A DNA stretch of 64,000 bases from Humulus lupulus. Lineage: Eukaryota > Streptophyta > Magnoliopsida > Rosales > Cannabaceae. Shown here piece by piece: positions 1-12,419 of the stretch (the stretch's first letter is position 1; each line of letters opens with the position of its first letter). The position numbers and the translations under genes are program-made. The notes beneath the pieces were generated by a model. It worked only from the letters and a program-made list of their open reading frames with translations, made no database searches and had not been told where the DNA came from. The stretch spans positions 193,228,214-193,292,213 of the forward strand of contig NC_084795.1 of the NCBI RefSeq assembly GCF_963169125.1, in the 5' to 3' direction.

Positions 1-2235
1 AGTTTAAATATTTTACAACACTTTTGTTGTACAGTGGGCCCACCCATCACTATTCTGTTGTGTATTAGGAAACTTTTTCCATACACTAAGTCGAAACCCA
101 ATACTCATACAATAATAAAGCTTCTAACCTTTTATATTACATCAAATCTTATCTCATAGAAATAAAAACAAAACCTTTCCATAGTTTAACCATAAAAATA
201 TTTTCCCATGACCAACAATAAAATGATGCCATAAACCAAAACCACATAAAATTTTAAAGTCACATGCCTAGGTCAAAATCCTTCATGCATCAAATAATAA
301 AATCCTTCATCCCAACTCACGCTCACTCTCTCTCCTTCTCTCTCTATGGTGACGGTCACAAGAGCACAAATTCTCTCTTTTATTTTCTTTCCTTCCTTTT
401 AATCTAACCTAGCAATAACTAGTCCTAATGGGAAATAGGTAAGTTTCCTCTTTTTAATTATTTTCATTTTCTATTTTATTTTATTTTTCTTAATTATAGG
501 AAAATAAAGATTGCATAAAAGATGACAACTATTTTCCTATTTTAACTAATAGTCCTTCAATCACATTTTTCTAAGACCAAACAAAATAGGATAGGAAATC
601 CCCCAATCCCACTATAGTCCACACGCCACCCTCTATTTCCTCTTATTTTATTTTATTTTTTAATTCTTTTAATTAAATAAAATAAATCTAATAAAAGGAA
701 ATATTGTGTAGGAAATTCTATTGCATGTTCATCATGAAACCATGCACATGCACACATCCAATTGCTAAGGTACTTCACTACCTACCATGCACCTTGGTGC
801 ATTCAATCAAAACTCATTTTCTCACTTAATTAAATTAATAAATAAATAAAATAATTAACAATGAAATTCGTACAATTTCTTCCAAACAATAAAAAAAAAA
901 TTCTAACACTTAACAATTAAAAAAAATAAAACAAAGAATAAAATTAATGATTAAATACATATAATTTGGTGCACTACATACACCCACCGTAATGATATTA
1001 CAATTACTCATTATTATTTAAAGATATTAACTATGGCGGTATGCAATAATTAATGTGATTTCTTTCACTCTTAAAAATAGATTGTTAAATTGTTTAGGGT
1101 CTTTTTTCTGTGTGTACACCATTACAGATAAAAAATTACTTTAATACGACTATACACATACTTTTACATTTCTACGACAATATTTTTTTCTTTCTAAAAT
1201 ACGACTTGGTTGTAAGCATTCTCTCGCAAGGGACGAACTTCTCTTTCGTGTATCACCCACAATAAGGAGGTCCGAGCAACGAAAAAACTCTATGAAAGCA
1301 GACGACTAGTTCGAAAAGAAACACCATTGCAATAACTCGATCCATTCACTTGGATTGTCAGTGGCGGTCAACAATGGGAAATCACCATCTTTGGCTACCA
1401 TCAAGCTATCAACAAAAATTCAACCAAAAAAAATACTTTTAGTAAGATTTGGAAGAAAAGATGGGAAAAATTAGAAAACAACTTTAAATAAACGATGTAA
1501 TATAGAAAATATAGTGAAAACATGGAGATTATTTTGAAATTTATAATTATCCAAACATTTATTTAGTGTTGTTTTCATGTTGTTTTTGTGTTTATATCAC
1601 TGAACCTAGGATATAAAATGTATAATTGCCACTGAAAATATTGTAATGTTTTTATAAAATACTAAGATTATTTACCTTTCAGAAAATTTAATCTAATATT
1701 GATTCCGGTACAAAGCAATGGACATTGAATGATAAAAAAGAATTATGTTAATTTCAAAGCAAGTCAAGAATTTATATCGAAGGATCGCAAATATGAAGAC
1801 CTTGATGAGAAACTGTACCAGTAATGACATTGCAACCCAGAAATAATGACCATTCAACTATAGTATCAAGTGAAATAATGATATCTGCCACTGAAAATAA
1901 GGCAACACAATCAACCATTCTATTTTTAACCTCTAGAGAATCAACAGTGACATAATAACGTGGAACACAAAATGAATTAATTAATGAATATTAAAACTAC
2001 ACAAATCGATCTCGGATAAACACCATAACAACTATGACCTAATCCAAAAATTATATATCTTTAACACAAGACAAACACCAATGCAAAACCAATTCAATGT
2101 TGTCGTAAATATTTCAAGAAGAAGAAGGAATATAGAAATAGATGGAGAGAGAGGTGTATCATATTGATATCTGGAAAAAACATAAGAATGAAAATGAAGA
2201 AGATGAATAGAAAGTGAAATGGGTATGGGATATTA
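1..2235. other. AT-rich non-coding DNA, no gene seen
   Basis: This stretch is very AT-rich with many A/T homopolymers. No reading frame of useful length or recognisable domain was found on either strand. A more GC-balanced patch near 1200-1400 resembles no family I recognise. The block at 722-980 recurs at 18519-18773 and is listed separately. Pyrimidine-rich and AATAAA-like strings are present, but in sequence this AT-rich they carry no weight. Confidence 0.6.
722..980 (+). repeat. AT-rich block also present at 18519-18773
   Basis: Both copies begin near TGCATG with a run of CATGCACATGCACACA and continue through a CATGCAC..GGTGCA/AGTGCA segment. Both then share an AATTAAATAAAAT-type tract and end at TTGGTGC followed by an AT-rich edge. 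They keep the same order and orientation over about 255 bp. Here the block stands alone, while the second copy sits inside the AT-rich repeat. No coding potential is seen. Confidence 0.6.
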
Positions 2236-4208
2236 GGCAATGCACAAGAAAGAAGAAGTGAGTTTCTTGTCATATCACTTGCTAGTTATTAATCATTTCT
2301 ACACATCATATAATAATAATAATAATAATAATACGCATGTGATGCACCAACCACCAAATGTCATAAACAAGCACTTTATAATAATAATAATAAAGGGCAA
2401 CGTGTGACTATATAAAAGAAACAAATAGAGAAAGAGTGTGGTAGGAAAATAAGTGGAGGAAGAATGTTAGAAAAAAACAGAAATAAAAAAATTAGAATAA
2501 AAAAATAGAGAAAAAAATAACATTTTACTCAAGAAAATCAATATCAACGCAATCTGACTAGAATATTACAACAACTAAACAAAAAATGTTCAACAACAAA
2601 ATCATCATCATCTTCAACTAGGAAATAGTTTTCATCCCTACTCATCCCATCAACCACTTCACAAAAAAGTGACACAAATAAACTTTAATAAATAAAAAAA
2701 ATAAAAAGAAATGAAAAATAATTACATTTTTCTATTTTCAAATAAAGAAAACTTAAAAAACATATTAATAAAATAAAATGCATTAACAAATGAAAATTTG
2801 TTAATGACTTTCATAGAGATTGATGAGAGTTCTCAGCTAGACTTTGATGATTTTCTAGTAATTTTTGCAGTAGAGGAAGGTGATGAAAGAGAAGAATATT
2901 TAATGGCCATTAGGAAAGAAGAATTGAATATGTATATATATATATTTATATAGGATAAATGTAACCTTTTTCTTCCTATAACATCATGAGAATTTGAATC
3001 ATCATTTCTTGTTGGCTCTTTCTACTTTTCTTTCTTTAAATGCATTTCTTAGCCATTGTACGTGCTCGTTTTCTGGACTTTCAATATTCAGAAAGAATTA
3101 AAAATGGAGGGAAAATAAAAAGAAAATGAAGAGGTGAATGTGATCGTGGTGTAGATGAAAAATAAAAGAGAGATGGTATAGTGTATAACGTAAAGAGAGT
3201 ATGTCATAAAAAATTATATAATACTGTAAAATAGGGTAAGAAAATGTGATAATGTAAGCTGAGTCAAAATAATATTATATAGAGTAAATGGTGGCTAAAA
3301 GAACTAATGTTTTCAAAATATTGAACTTTTATACATAATCTTTTTTTTTTTACGGTAAATAAATTAAATGTATTCAAATGTTGTACTTTCGTACCCAAAT
3401 TTTTTTTTGAGGTAAATATAGTCAAAGTTTTTAAAATATTGCACCTTTATACCTTTCTTTTATTATTATTTTTAAAATTGGAACGTTATAGAAAAATATA
3501 GGGTGTTAATTTCATTTTAAATTATTTACACTTTCTAATTATTTTCACAAAATAATAAAAAAAGTTTTTAATATTTTATTATTAATCAAAATATTTAAAA
3601 CTTATATTTTTCCTTTACTTTTTTTAAGAAAAAAACTTACATTTTAAATTGATGGAAAAATATTTTTTAATTATTTTAAATCATTTTTTTTTATTAATTT
3701 GTATAAACATTTATTAATTTTTAATTTAAAATATTTATTTTGAGGAATAATAAGAAAGAGAGAATAATTTAAAATTTTAAAAATTATTAAAAACTTATAC
3801 TTTTCTTTAACTTTCTTATGATTTCTCAAAATAATAAAAAAAATAGGTATAAAAATGCAACATGTTAAAAACATTGAGTATACATACTTTAAAAAAAGTT
3901 TGCGTATAAAAGTGCAAAATTTTGAAAATATTGAATATATTTATCGCCAAAAAAAAGATTGGATATAAAAATGTAATATTTTGAAAATATTGGGTATTTT
4001 AACCACAATTTACTCTATTATATATAATATGAAAAACTAATGAAACTATATATAAGTAGAATGAAAATAGTAAAAAAAAAGTCGTGTGACAGTATTTTGG
4101 TAAGAGATGTGCCAATTTTGGCTCTTTGTCTAAAAATTCTCATTTTTTAAGTAAAGAATTAAAAAAAAAGTAATGAAAAGGTGCAAAAAGAAAAAGTCAG
4201 TAGGTTTT
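2236..4208 (+). repeat. AT-rich ~1.36-kb repeat, copy 1
   Basis: This segment shares an ordered series of landmarks with 15801-19179, 23698-24036 and 62746-63962. In order they are TTTCTACACATCATA, an AAT microsatellite, GTGTGGTAGGAAAATAAGTGG, ACATTTTACTCAAGAAAATC, TCTCAGCTAGACTTTGATG, GCCATTCAATGTGCTTG-like sequence and GATAATGTAAGC. It is interrupted by the foldback element at 3281-4016 and cut on the right by an LTR at 4209. No coding capacity is seen. It could be a degenerate mobile element or a tandem repeat family. Confidence 0.7.
3281..4016. mobile_element. MITE-like foldback element with long inverted arms
   Basis: The left end AGAGTAAATGGTGGCTAAAA is matched, inverted and imperfect, by the right end, whose reverse complement reads AGAGTAAATTGTGGTTAAAA. 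The flanking ATTATAT occurs on both sides (3274-3280 and 4017-4023) as a probable 7-bp target duplication. The host repeat has this sequence once and is uninterrupted here in its other copies. Each arm holds several degenerate units of about 65 bp containing TTTTGAAAATATTG and a TATAAAAATGCAA-like string, in opposite orientation in the two arms. The interior is AT-rich and codes for no transposase. Long arms with sub-terminal repeats suggest a Mutator-like or foldback MITE; the superfamily is inferred. Confidence 0.7.
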
Positions 4209-7200
4209 TGTAACGTCCCAAATTTCCTAATAAGGTTAGTGCCTTGATTAGGGTGTCGGGAGGGCACTATAAGAATTTTCTGTGATTATATGTGATATTA
4301 TTGGATATTTATGCAATTATGTGAACTGCATAAGTTATATTATAATATAACTGCTTATGCATGTTTAAGTGTATTAAATGTGCTTAAATGCCTACTTTTG
4401 TTAAAAAAGGAACATATTTGTAATTTTAAACCAATGATTGTATAATTGTGATTTTATGTGTATTATATGACTGAGAGACCACATTATTATGTGGATATAT
4501 ATGAGATATTCGACAAGATTCGGTCCTTTTGAACAATGTAACAATAAATTCACAACGAGGATAAACACTCTGCTCGGGGTGAGCCAAGGGGTATTTTGTT
4601 AATTTGGTGGGAAAAATTACTGGTATTTCGTAATTGGTGGAATTAATTGGGAATAATAAGTGAAATTTGAGGTTCAGTGGGATTAGAGTGTCAAATAACC
4701 CATTTTCCCTTGCGTGCTAGTTTTGGGTTTTGTTTAAAGCGAGGGTATTTTGGTCTTATTGGACCCTTTATCTTGAGATGGACAACAACTGAGTTGATTA
4801 ACTCAGATATCTATCTCTCTCTCATTATTTTTCTCTATTTCCCTCCCTTGGAGATTCTCTTTGGTCTTGAAAGAAAATTTCTTGAATTCTAAGCCTAGAG
4901 GCTATTCTTGGTGGGATTTAAGCTTGTTTTGGGGAGATTAAGAGTTATTAAGCTAGGAGAACAAGCTGGGAAGCTCAAATTTGTAGAGGTAAGTTAAGTT
5001 GTAGAAGCTGTTTGAGTTTCTTTCTTTAGATTATGGAGAGAGTTTGAATTTTGGGTTTTGGTTTAGTTTTAGAGGATTTTGAATGTTGGTTGTTGTGAAT
5101 CTGAGGTAGTGGGACAATTTTGGTGGTCATTTGTGGTTGAGACTGTGTTTTGGGATGGATTTGTGACAGTTGCAATTTTAGAAAATCACTAGTTTTTCTG
5201 GATTTAGGGGTAGCGGTGCAGCTCTTGGCAAGAGCGTCGCAGACTGCTTAAGTGTTCTTGAGTTATGGGATGCCTCTGACTGCCTTGGCGTCGCGACTCT
5301 TAATGGGTTGCGCCATGGCACAAATTTGAAGGAAAATTTGGTGGGCCACCGCAACGCTAATTGGGAAAAATTCGAAAATGAGGTTTTGGGTGATGGGAAC
5401 CCAATCTAAGGGTTCTAGAATGGTTATACTACATGTTTTAGTGGAATTCAAGGTCTCGTATGCTAGGACTTGGTCTTAGAGTCTTTATTAGTTCAATTAT
5501 TGATGAATAGTTCTTATTATTTTGTGATTAGGGAGTACCACTAGGCTCGAGAGAAAAGGTTCGTGCTCGGGGTCGCCTCGCTTCATTGCTCAAGACTCGA
5601 GGTAAGAATACTGGTATGCACATAGAGTTAATCAGTTGGTAGGCTCATTATCATTGAATTATTTGTCAATATGTGGTATACCTGATATTTGACCATCGTG
5701 TTGAACGTGGGGCGAAGGGCCATCACACTGAGCATGGGGCTGGTCGGCAAAATGTGTGGAACACAGGTCGTGAAGGTGAGTCCAGTATGAGGGTACAGTC
5801 CTCATGGCATGAACCGTGAGCTGAGTGTCTGAGTAGTCATCTCATTCGGTTGGGCCACTCGGTAGGACTAATTTCTTGGGTCGTGTAATTGAGGGTAAGT
5901 TTAGTTTGTGTAACGCCCTACTACCTTAGAGCCATTAATAAGTGTGTTTAAAACGTGCATCTAACTCACTAAACGAGGTTTTTAGAACAAAAGTGTGATT
6001 AAACAAAAAGTCAAGGCTGTAATCTTTAAAAGTACTCTATTTCGTTAAAAGTTCCAAGAGTTGAACATTTGGGATCCCAAAGTACAGTTTATAAAACATT
6101 CACAACTCAAAATAGGTTTACAGACGACTAATTATCAAAAACGTAGTTCAATACAGCCATTTCCCAAAATGCCCCCGACCAAAGCAGTCAGGCAGGCCAA
6201 ACATGTACCCGCCGCCCCACCCCACGCTCTCCGTACTCATGGCTGGTTGACTTTTTCCTTGCCTTTACCTGCAACACAGAGCACCCGTGAGCCGAAGCCC
6301 AGCAAGAAAACTCACACAGCACATAACATATGCATATTATACAACCATTATAACAGATAACTCATAGATAAACAGATAGTCCATCAGATTAAACAAATAT
6401 ACGGCCATGCCGTCCTAGAGGCGTTACCAAAGCCTGGGATCTCGGTCCTCACCGTAAGGATATCCCATGTATCCATTGGGGTCTCACCTAACTATAAGCA
6501 CTCCATGTGCTAATTGCTATTCCCGGCCCCACTGCCGTTCCCGACCTTCACCGTTCTCCGCCCTTTCCCGTTCTCCGCCCTCCGCCGTTCATTCTACTAC
6601 AACTACATATAGCATTCTCAAACATATAATAATTCAATCAAGGCAACACCCTAACAACAATACATTCTAGGGTCGTGCCCTGCAACAACACTATGGGCCC
6701 ATGCCTTGCTCTATGGGTGTTATAGTTTTCTTACCTGTATCCCGAGCTTCACAATGCACGAAAGTCACGAGCACGGTCCTCTATCCCGAGCCTCTCCAAA
6801 AACCTAGTAACAACACATAAGAAGTACTCTTTAATGCTAACCAATCCAAAACCACCTCTCGGGACTAATCTCATACTCTCGGAATCCCCAAATTCCTAAA
6901 ACAATGTATCGGAAACATCCCCCAAGCCCCCGGAACAAATGCCAAAAAATGCACAATTCCCTGTCCTGAAAAATATCCTAGCGTTGCGGCGCTACCCTAG
7001 AGGGCCGCGGCGCCCAGCAAGTCAGAGAGCACCCCCAGCCCTGATGCAGCCTCGTGCCGCGGCTCCAAAGAACAGGGCCGCGGCGCCCCTTCGCGAACCC
7101 AGAAATCTGGGTTTTCCATCGCATTTTCCCCTAGCCAAAACACTCCCAGTTTAACCCCAATGCATACCCAAACCTCAGAATCAACTGAAAACCTCAAATA

Positions 7201-8898
7201 AACCATCTAACAACCTACCAACAAGCTCAAACACACAATCACACCCAAAATCCACACTTGAGTTTCAGATTTCAAACACTTAAACCAAAGCTTGAGAAAA
7301 ATATATACCAGACTTCTGGATTCTTAAACCTTATCAGATATGAGAATTCAAACATGTTTAGAACTCTTACCCCAATCAAGAATTCAACTTGATCTGCTCT
7401 TCCCAATCAAATTCCAAGCCCAAATACCAACCTTCTGCTGAACCTAACCTTAATTCATCCCAAGAGTTTACCAAACAAGGCACATAATTCAATTCTCAAT
7501 TCCATGATATTCTAAATTCTACAACATATACACAGAATTTCCTTACCTCAATTCACTGAACAATCCTCCAAGTTCCCTTAGCTTAAATACTCTTCTTGAT
7601 TTCAAGAGATTTGCCCTTAGTTTTTCCCTCCTTCTCCTTTACGCTCCCAACCAATTTCAGCAAGAACTCAATTTGACTAAGTGTTGAACGTGAATGACCC
7701 CTTTTCCCTCAGCTGAAACATATCTAACCCTTGCATAATGACCACTTTACCCCTCATAGAAATCTTTCCTAACTAAATCCCAAGGCAATTTTTTTCATTT
7801 CTCCTTTCTTACAATTCTACCATTTCTCTCATCTAAACTTGTTACCCTTACTAATTACCAATGGTTACTCAGGTTACTCAATCACCAATAACCATAAACC
7901 ACTAGTTCTCAACTCAACTTACAAAATTCCCAAAGTACCCCTAGGCTCCTCCCGAGCTGGGTATAAAATCTCGTTGTGACTTTTAAACTAGTAGCTCCCT
8001 AGGACTGTCTCAGCACGTGCATTACCATCATATCACCACTCACACGTGGTACAAATTATATAATACAATTATCACATTTATGCCCTCAGCGGGCTAAAAT
8101 TACCAATTTACCCTTATCATACAAACGGGGTCCACATGCCTATTTATACCACCTAAACATGCATCCTAATCACATATTCATTTAAATTCATATATTAACA
8201 TGCCAACTCACTTATTTCCCTCCAGGCACGCTAATCAAGGTCCTAAACCTTATTAGCAAATTGGGGTGTTACAGTTTAAGGGTGCGATTCACAGTTTCCC
8301 GGCAGGAACCGTGAGTTGAATTCGTGTGTATGCATCTCGCTCGGTTGGGTCGTTCAGCAAAGCTGTAATCCTGGGTCGTGTAATTGGTTATATGATTAAA
8401 ATGAAATTTTTTGTAAAATGTGGAACGTGTTTACAAGTTATATGACTGGAATTAATGTATAAGATATTTGTGAAGCATGTGTTTATTGCTTTTGAATATT
8501 TGGATTACTGTTATACTTTTGGTGTTTTCTTATTGGGCCTCGGCTCACGGGTGTTCTATGGTACAAGTAAGGGTAAGGGTAAGTTGGACCAGCCATGAGT
8601 TGGAGAGCTTCAGGGGTAGTGTGTACATATGCGGCCTACTCAAACACCACGATCATAATTTCTTTTGTTAACCATGAACTACTAATCATTTTGTCGCTTA
8701 GGAGGGCTATTTTATATATTGTTTGTCTTATATCGATTTATAAACTATTTTTTGGGATCCCATGTATATATTAAACTCTTTTAATGAAAAGTATTACTCT
8801 TTTGGCCAAAAAATTTAATACCAAAACTCTATTTAGTTTAATTACACGTTCAAGTCCAAATGACTCATTTAGCGAGTTGAGCTTAATAGGGTGTTACA
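4209..8898 (+). repeat. 5' LTR of Tekay-1, split by a solo LTR
   Basis: The LTR starts TGTAACGTCCCAAATT and ends AATAGGGTGTTACA. It is interrupted at 5909-8273, so its own sequence is 4209-5908 plus 8274-8898, about 2.3 kb. It carries the family modules: a perfect hairpin CCACAT-TATT-ATGTGG at 4479-4494, a decayed GC-rich box region near 5210-5330, the conserved GGGCCTCGGCTCACGGGTG near 8537 and the TGGGATCCCA palindrome at 8754-8763. Its terminal 40 bp differ from most other copies in the window. Confidence 0.85.
5909..8273 (-). mobile_element. Solo LTR (minus), nested in Tekay-1 5' LTR
   Basis: On the minus strand this LTR starts TGTAACACCCCAATTTGC and ends AAGGTAGTAGGGCGTTACA. Flanks are GTTTG (5904-5908) and GTTTA (8274-8278), a 5-bp target duplication with one mismatch. 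It is 2365 bp long with no internal coding region, so it is a solo LTR left by LTR-LTR recombination. TTTGGGATCCCAAA lies at 6068-6081 and a GCCGCGGC box array at about 6975-7095. The host LTR resumes cleanly on the right. Confidence 0.9.
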
Positions 8899-8901
8899 GC
8901 T

Positions 8902-8914
8902 TGGTATCAGAGCC
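8902..8914 (+). other. tRNA-iMet primer binding site of Tekay-1
   Basis: TGGTATCAGAGCC lies three bases after the LTR end at 8898. It is complementary to the 3' end of plant initiator methionine tRNA, the usual minus-strand primer for this lineage, and it fixes the LTR boundary and orientation. Confidence 0.9.
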
Positions 8915-9367
8915 TTCTTGGTTTAAGAGTTCCTATAGATTGGTTGGCATGTACAGTCTCCGCTAAAGATATACTCGACTAATGGTTCGGTAACTAATGA
9001 TGTGATTATGTGCTTAATAGTTTAATTATATATATATGTCTTATCTGAATGCATGTATAGGTATCTTGAGTTATCATGACGGGGCAATGCCCATGACTGC
9101 TATGTAAACATGAATAGATGTGCTTATTAGCACTATTGTTGCTTGTGGATACTAAGGACATGCTTTTTAGCACTATGCTTGAGCATGACTATGAAAATAC
9201 ATGCTTAATAGCATGATTGTTTTATGTTAAAGTTATCGAAATGCTTATTAGCATTGTTATTGCATTGGTATGCTTATTTGTACAGTTTTGGGACTATAAG
9301 GTAATGTTGGGTACTGTTATTATTGTCTGATGGGCCGAGCCATTGATTACAGATATACTTGAAAATT

Positions 9368-10515
9368 ATGCTTCCAGGGAAATCAGATAGACTAGTCGGC
9401 GGAGCAATACATGATAGAAATGATAACCAGGGTCAGAACTCTCTACCAGCCCCTAAGAACTAGCAATAGATGCTTGATGAAATGCAAGCCAGACTACAGT
9501 GAAAAGAGGATGATATTCTCTTGTTAAGACAGCCACAAGTTCCAACAGGGAACATCGTGCCAGTTGTACCACTTGCCTTGGTACCAGTAATAGAACAGTC
9601 GCTAGAGGCTGAGAACAAATGGGAATCGTTATATGAAAGATTCAGGAAGCAACAACCTCCAACCATTGAGGGAAGTTCAGATACACTCAAGGTAGAGCAG
9701 TGGATGAGTATGGTACCTTTATCCTAGACTTTATGAAGGTAGTAGGCAACGAGAGAGTGTCTTGTGCAACGTTTATACTTCAGGAGAATGCCCGCATCTG
9801 GTGGGATGTGGTATCCCAGACTCGAGATGTGACTACATTGAGCTAGGAAGAGTTTAGAGACATGTTTCACGAGAAGTATTATAATGATGCAGCAAGGGCT
9901 GCAAAGCAAATGAATTTAGTAATTTGGTGCAGGGCCCCATGACAGTGATAGAGTACACTTTGAAATTTGACAGGTTAGCCAAGTTTTCTTCGGACTTGGT
10001 ACCCATGTATGTAACCAGGAAAGAGAGGTTCCTTCGAGGGTTAAATGTTATGATAGTCTAGGATGTAAGAATCACCTTCATACCTCGAGTTACAACCTAT
10101 GCTCAGGTACTGGAGAAGGCCCTTATTGCTGAAGGCGCAGAGAACAAGATCTGGCATGAGAGCGCAGCTAGATGGGATACAAGGAGGGTGGGACCTCCCT
10201 TTAGAAGATCTGGCAGGGGTGAAGGCCTTAATGACCAGAAGAGAAAGACCCTGGATACTTCTAAAACTTCAGGTCTTGACATGGGAAACATGGGGTGTTC
10301 AGATTGGTCGCCAGGGCATAATGAGATCTAGAGGCCTTATCTAGAATTTGCCAGATGCAGGAGATGTCATTTAGGAAAGTGTGGGGCCAATGCCTGCTTT
10401 CCGTGTGGCATAGTTGGGCATCTCAAGATGCATTTCCCGAGACTGAAGAAAGAGGAACCAAATAAAGCACACAGCTTGACTACAGCTCGAGTGTTCACAA
10501 TGACACAATCAGAGG
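9368..10515 (+). pseudogene. Tekay-1 gag, degenerate
   Basis: This would encode the capsid/nucleocapsid polyprotein of the element. The ATG at 9368 aligns with the gag start of Tekay-A (33451). Two stops occur within about 40 codons, then a frame change near 9720 and more stops near 9845 and 9955. Recognisable parts are YERFRKQQPPT, the capsid stretch containing IWWDVV and EKYYNDAARAAK, and LRGLNVMI. A nucleocapsid finger near 10350-10440 reads CFPCGIVGHLKMH, where the final cysteine of the CCHC knuckle is replaced. The product cannot be made as one protein. Confidence 0.8.
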
Positions 10516-10953
10516 TTGTGTCCCTCTGTAGTGACATGTCAGCTTTCTAGTGCTTGTACTTCTTATACTGTGCTGATTGATTCTAATGCTACACATTCTT
10601 TTGGATCTAGTAGAATAGTTGATAGATTTTGTAGACCATGTGATTATTATGTTGTGGGGTATGGAACCTTATTGCCTACTGGGGATCTGGTAGTCTCTAG
10701 GAGATGGGTTAGATCATTATCGGTAGAGGTTGATAGTAAAGAGTTATCAATGGTTCTAATTGAGCTTGTTATGGAAGACTTTGACATGATTCTGGGAATG
10801 GATTGCTTAGCCAAGAATGGAGAAACCATAGATTGTATGAAAAAGATGGTTACTTTTGAGCCTAAGGGTGAGGACCCGTTTGTATTCATGGGTACTGTGA
10901 GCGGAGTCTGTACTCCTATGATATCAACATTGAGGGCTAGAGACCTATTTTGA
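10516..10953 (+). pseudogene. Tekay-1 aspartic protease region
   Basis: This open stretch of 145 codons matches the retropepsin that cleaves the Gag-Pol polyprotein. The active-site motif reads DSNATHSF where related elements have DSGATHSF, so the glycine of the D-S-G triad is lost. Downstream it keeps LPTGDLVVSRRWVR and [19 protein letters not shown], the flap and second structural motif of gypsy proteases. It ends at a TGA (10951-10953) before the reverse transcriptase region. It lies in the same order as in Tekay-A (34632-35100). Confidence 0.8.
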
Positions 10954-11040
10954 GGCGGTTGCATAGGATTCCCAGCTAGTATGGTTGATACCACTAAAGT
11001 TGTCCCAGTTGGACCTGAGGACACTAGATAAGTCTGTGAG

Positions 11041-11862
11041 TTTCTGGATGTATTCCTATATGATTTACCAAGGTTGTCGCCACACTGAGAGATATAATTG
11101 TTTATAGAATTGGCCTCAGGGATAGAACCAGTGTCTAGAGAACAGTAGAGAATGGCTCATGCAGAATTGAAAGAACTGAAGTCATAGTTAAATGAGCTAC
11201 TTGATTTTGGATTTATCTAGCTTAGCTTCTCGCCATGGGGTGTACCAGATTTATTTGTAAAGAAGAAGGATGGTCCCTTGAGGATGTGTATTGACTACAG
11301 AAAATTGAATAAGTTGACTACCAAGAACAATTATCCACTGCCAAGGATCGATGACTTATTTGACCAGCTAATGGGTAAGACAGTGTTTTCGAAGATTGAT
11401 CTTCGATCTTGTTATCACGACCTAACGGTCAAGGAGGAAGATATTCTGAAGACAACTTTTCGTACTAGGTATGGTCATTATGAGTTCTTAGTCATGTCGT
11501 TTGGATTGACTAATGTCCTACCAGCTTTCAAGGATCTGATGAACAGAGTGTTCAAGGATTACCTGGACATGTATGTGATAGTCTTCATCAAGTACATCTT
11601 GGTTTACTCTCAATTAGAGGCAGATCATGAGCATCACCTATGGTTAGCATTACAGAGGTTGAAGGAGCACATATTGCATGGCATGTTCAAGAAGTATGAA
11701 TTCTTGTTACCTCAGATGACGTTCCTCAATCACATTCACAGTAAAGACGGAATAAAGGTGGATCGAGTTGAAATTGGGGTAATTAGAAATTGGCCAAGGC
11801 TAAGGAGTGCTTTAGAGATTAGAAGCTCCTTGGATTGGCAGGGTATTATCAGTGTTTCGTAA
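11041..11862 (+). pseudogene. Tekay-1 reverse transcriptase, catalytically dead
   Basis: The N-terminal part (11041-11277) holds several stops around the SPWGVP and VKKKDG motifs. From 11278 a 194-codon open frame gives MCIDYRKLNK, YPLPRIDDLFDQL, FSKIDLRS and the palm strand. The catalytic box, where Ty3/gypsy enzymes have a [YF]xDD motif followed by ILVYS, reads FIKY at residues 103-106 (about 11584-11595). Both catalytic aspartates of that box are therefore gone. A frameshift at about 11835-11862 leads into the RNase H part. Confidence 0.85.
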
Positions 11863-12356
11863 AAGGGTTCTTAAGGATTGCTACACCACAGACAGAGTTG
11901 ACACGCAAGTATCTGAAGTTTGTATGGCTAGACAGATGTAAGAACAACTTCCAGAATTTGAAGAGGGGATTGATTACTGCTCTATTGTTGAGTCTCCCAT
12001 CATATCAAGAGAAATTTGTGGTATATTGTGATGGGGGAAGACAAGGATTAGGTTGTGTCCCCAGGCAGGCTGGAAAAGTGAATGCTTATTCATCACGTTA
12101 GTTGAAAGAATACGAACAACGATACCCTACACATAACCTGGAATTAGCAGCGGGTGTCTTTGCATTGAAGGTATGGCGACACTACCTTTATGGAGAGAAG
12201 TGTGAAATATACACTGACCACAGGAGCCTAAAGTATTTCTTAACCCAGATAGATATGAACAGAAGAAAGAGGCGTTGGCTGGAGTTGGTGGTAGATACCT
12301 TGAGCCAGAGAAGTCCAGGAAAAATATTCAGTTTGAGGCATATATCAAAGGAGTGA
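11863..12356 (+). pseudogene. Tekay-1 RNase H region
   Basis: Two same-frame pieces separated by one stop (12099-12101) encode the connection and RNase H domains. The first has FVKGFLRIATP and KFVVYCDGGRQGLGCV, with the first catalytic aspartate after YC. The second has HNLELAAGVFALKVWRHYLYG and IYTDHRSLKYFLTQ, the remaining conserved core. A further frame change near 12290-12350 damages the linker to integrase. Its role would be removal of template RNA during reverse transcription. Confidence 0.8.
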
Positions 12357-12419
12357 GCAAAGGATATGACAAGAGCAAGGATAGAGTTGGTGGTGGGCCA
12401 GTTAGCCAACATCACCATA

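Noticed and set aside
3671..3874. Minus-strand open frame of 67 codons
   Set aside because: It lies inside the AT-rich arms of the foldback element, with extreme I/K/F/N composition typical of translated AT-rich noise.
6061..6360. Open frame of 99 codons with HTAHNIC.. sequence, and similar frames at 22512-22889, 32536-32820 and 56774-57118
   Set aside because: These are readings through the conserved LTR block GGGCTTCGGCTCACGGGTG on either strand. They recur because the LTR recurs, and no frame is maintained across copies.
8902..8914. tRNA gene
   Set aside because: Only the 13-base complement of the tRNA 3' end is present, as a primer site; there is no tRNA body.
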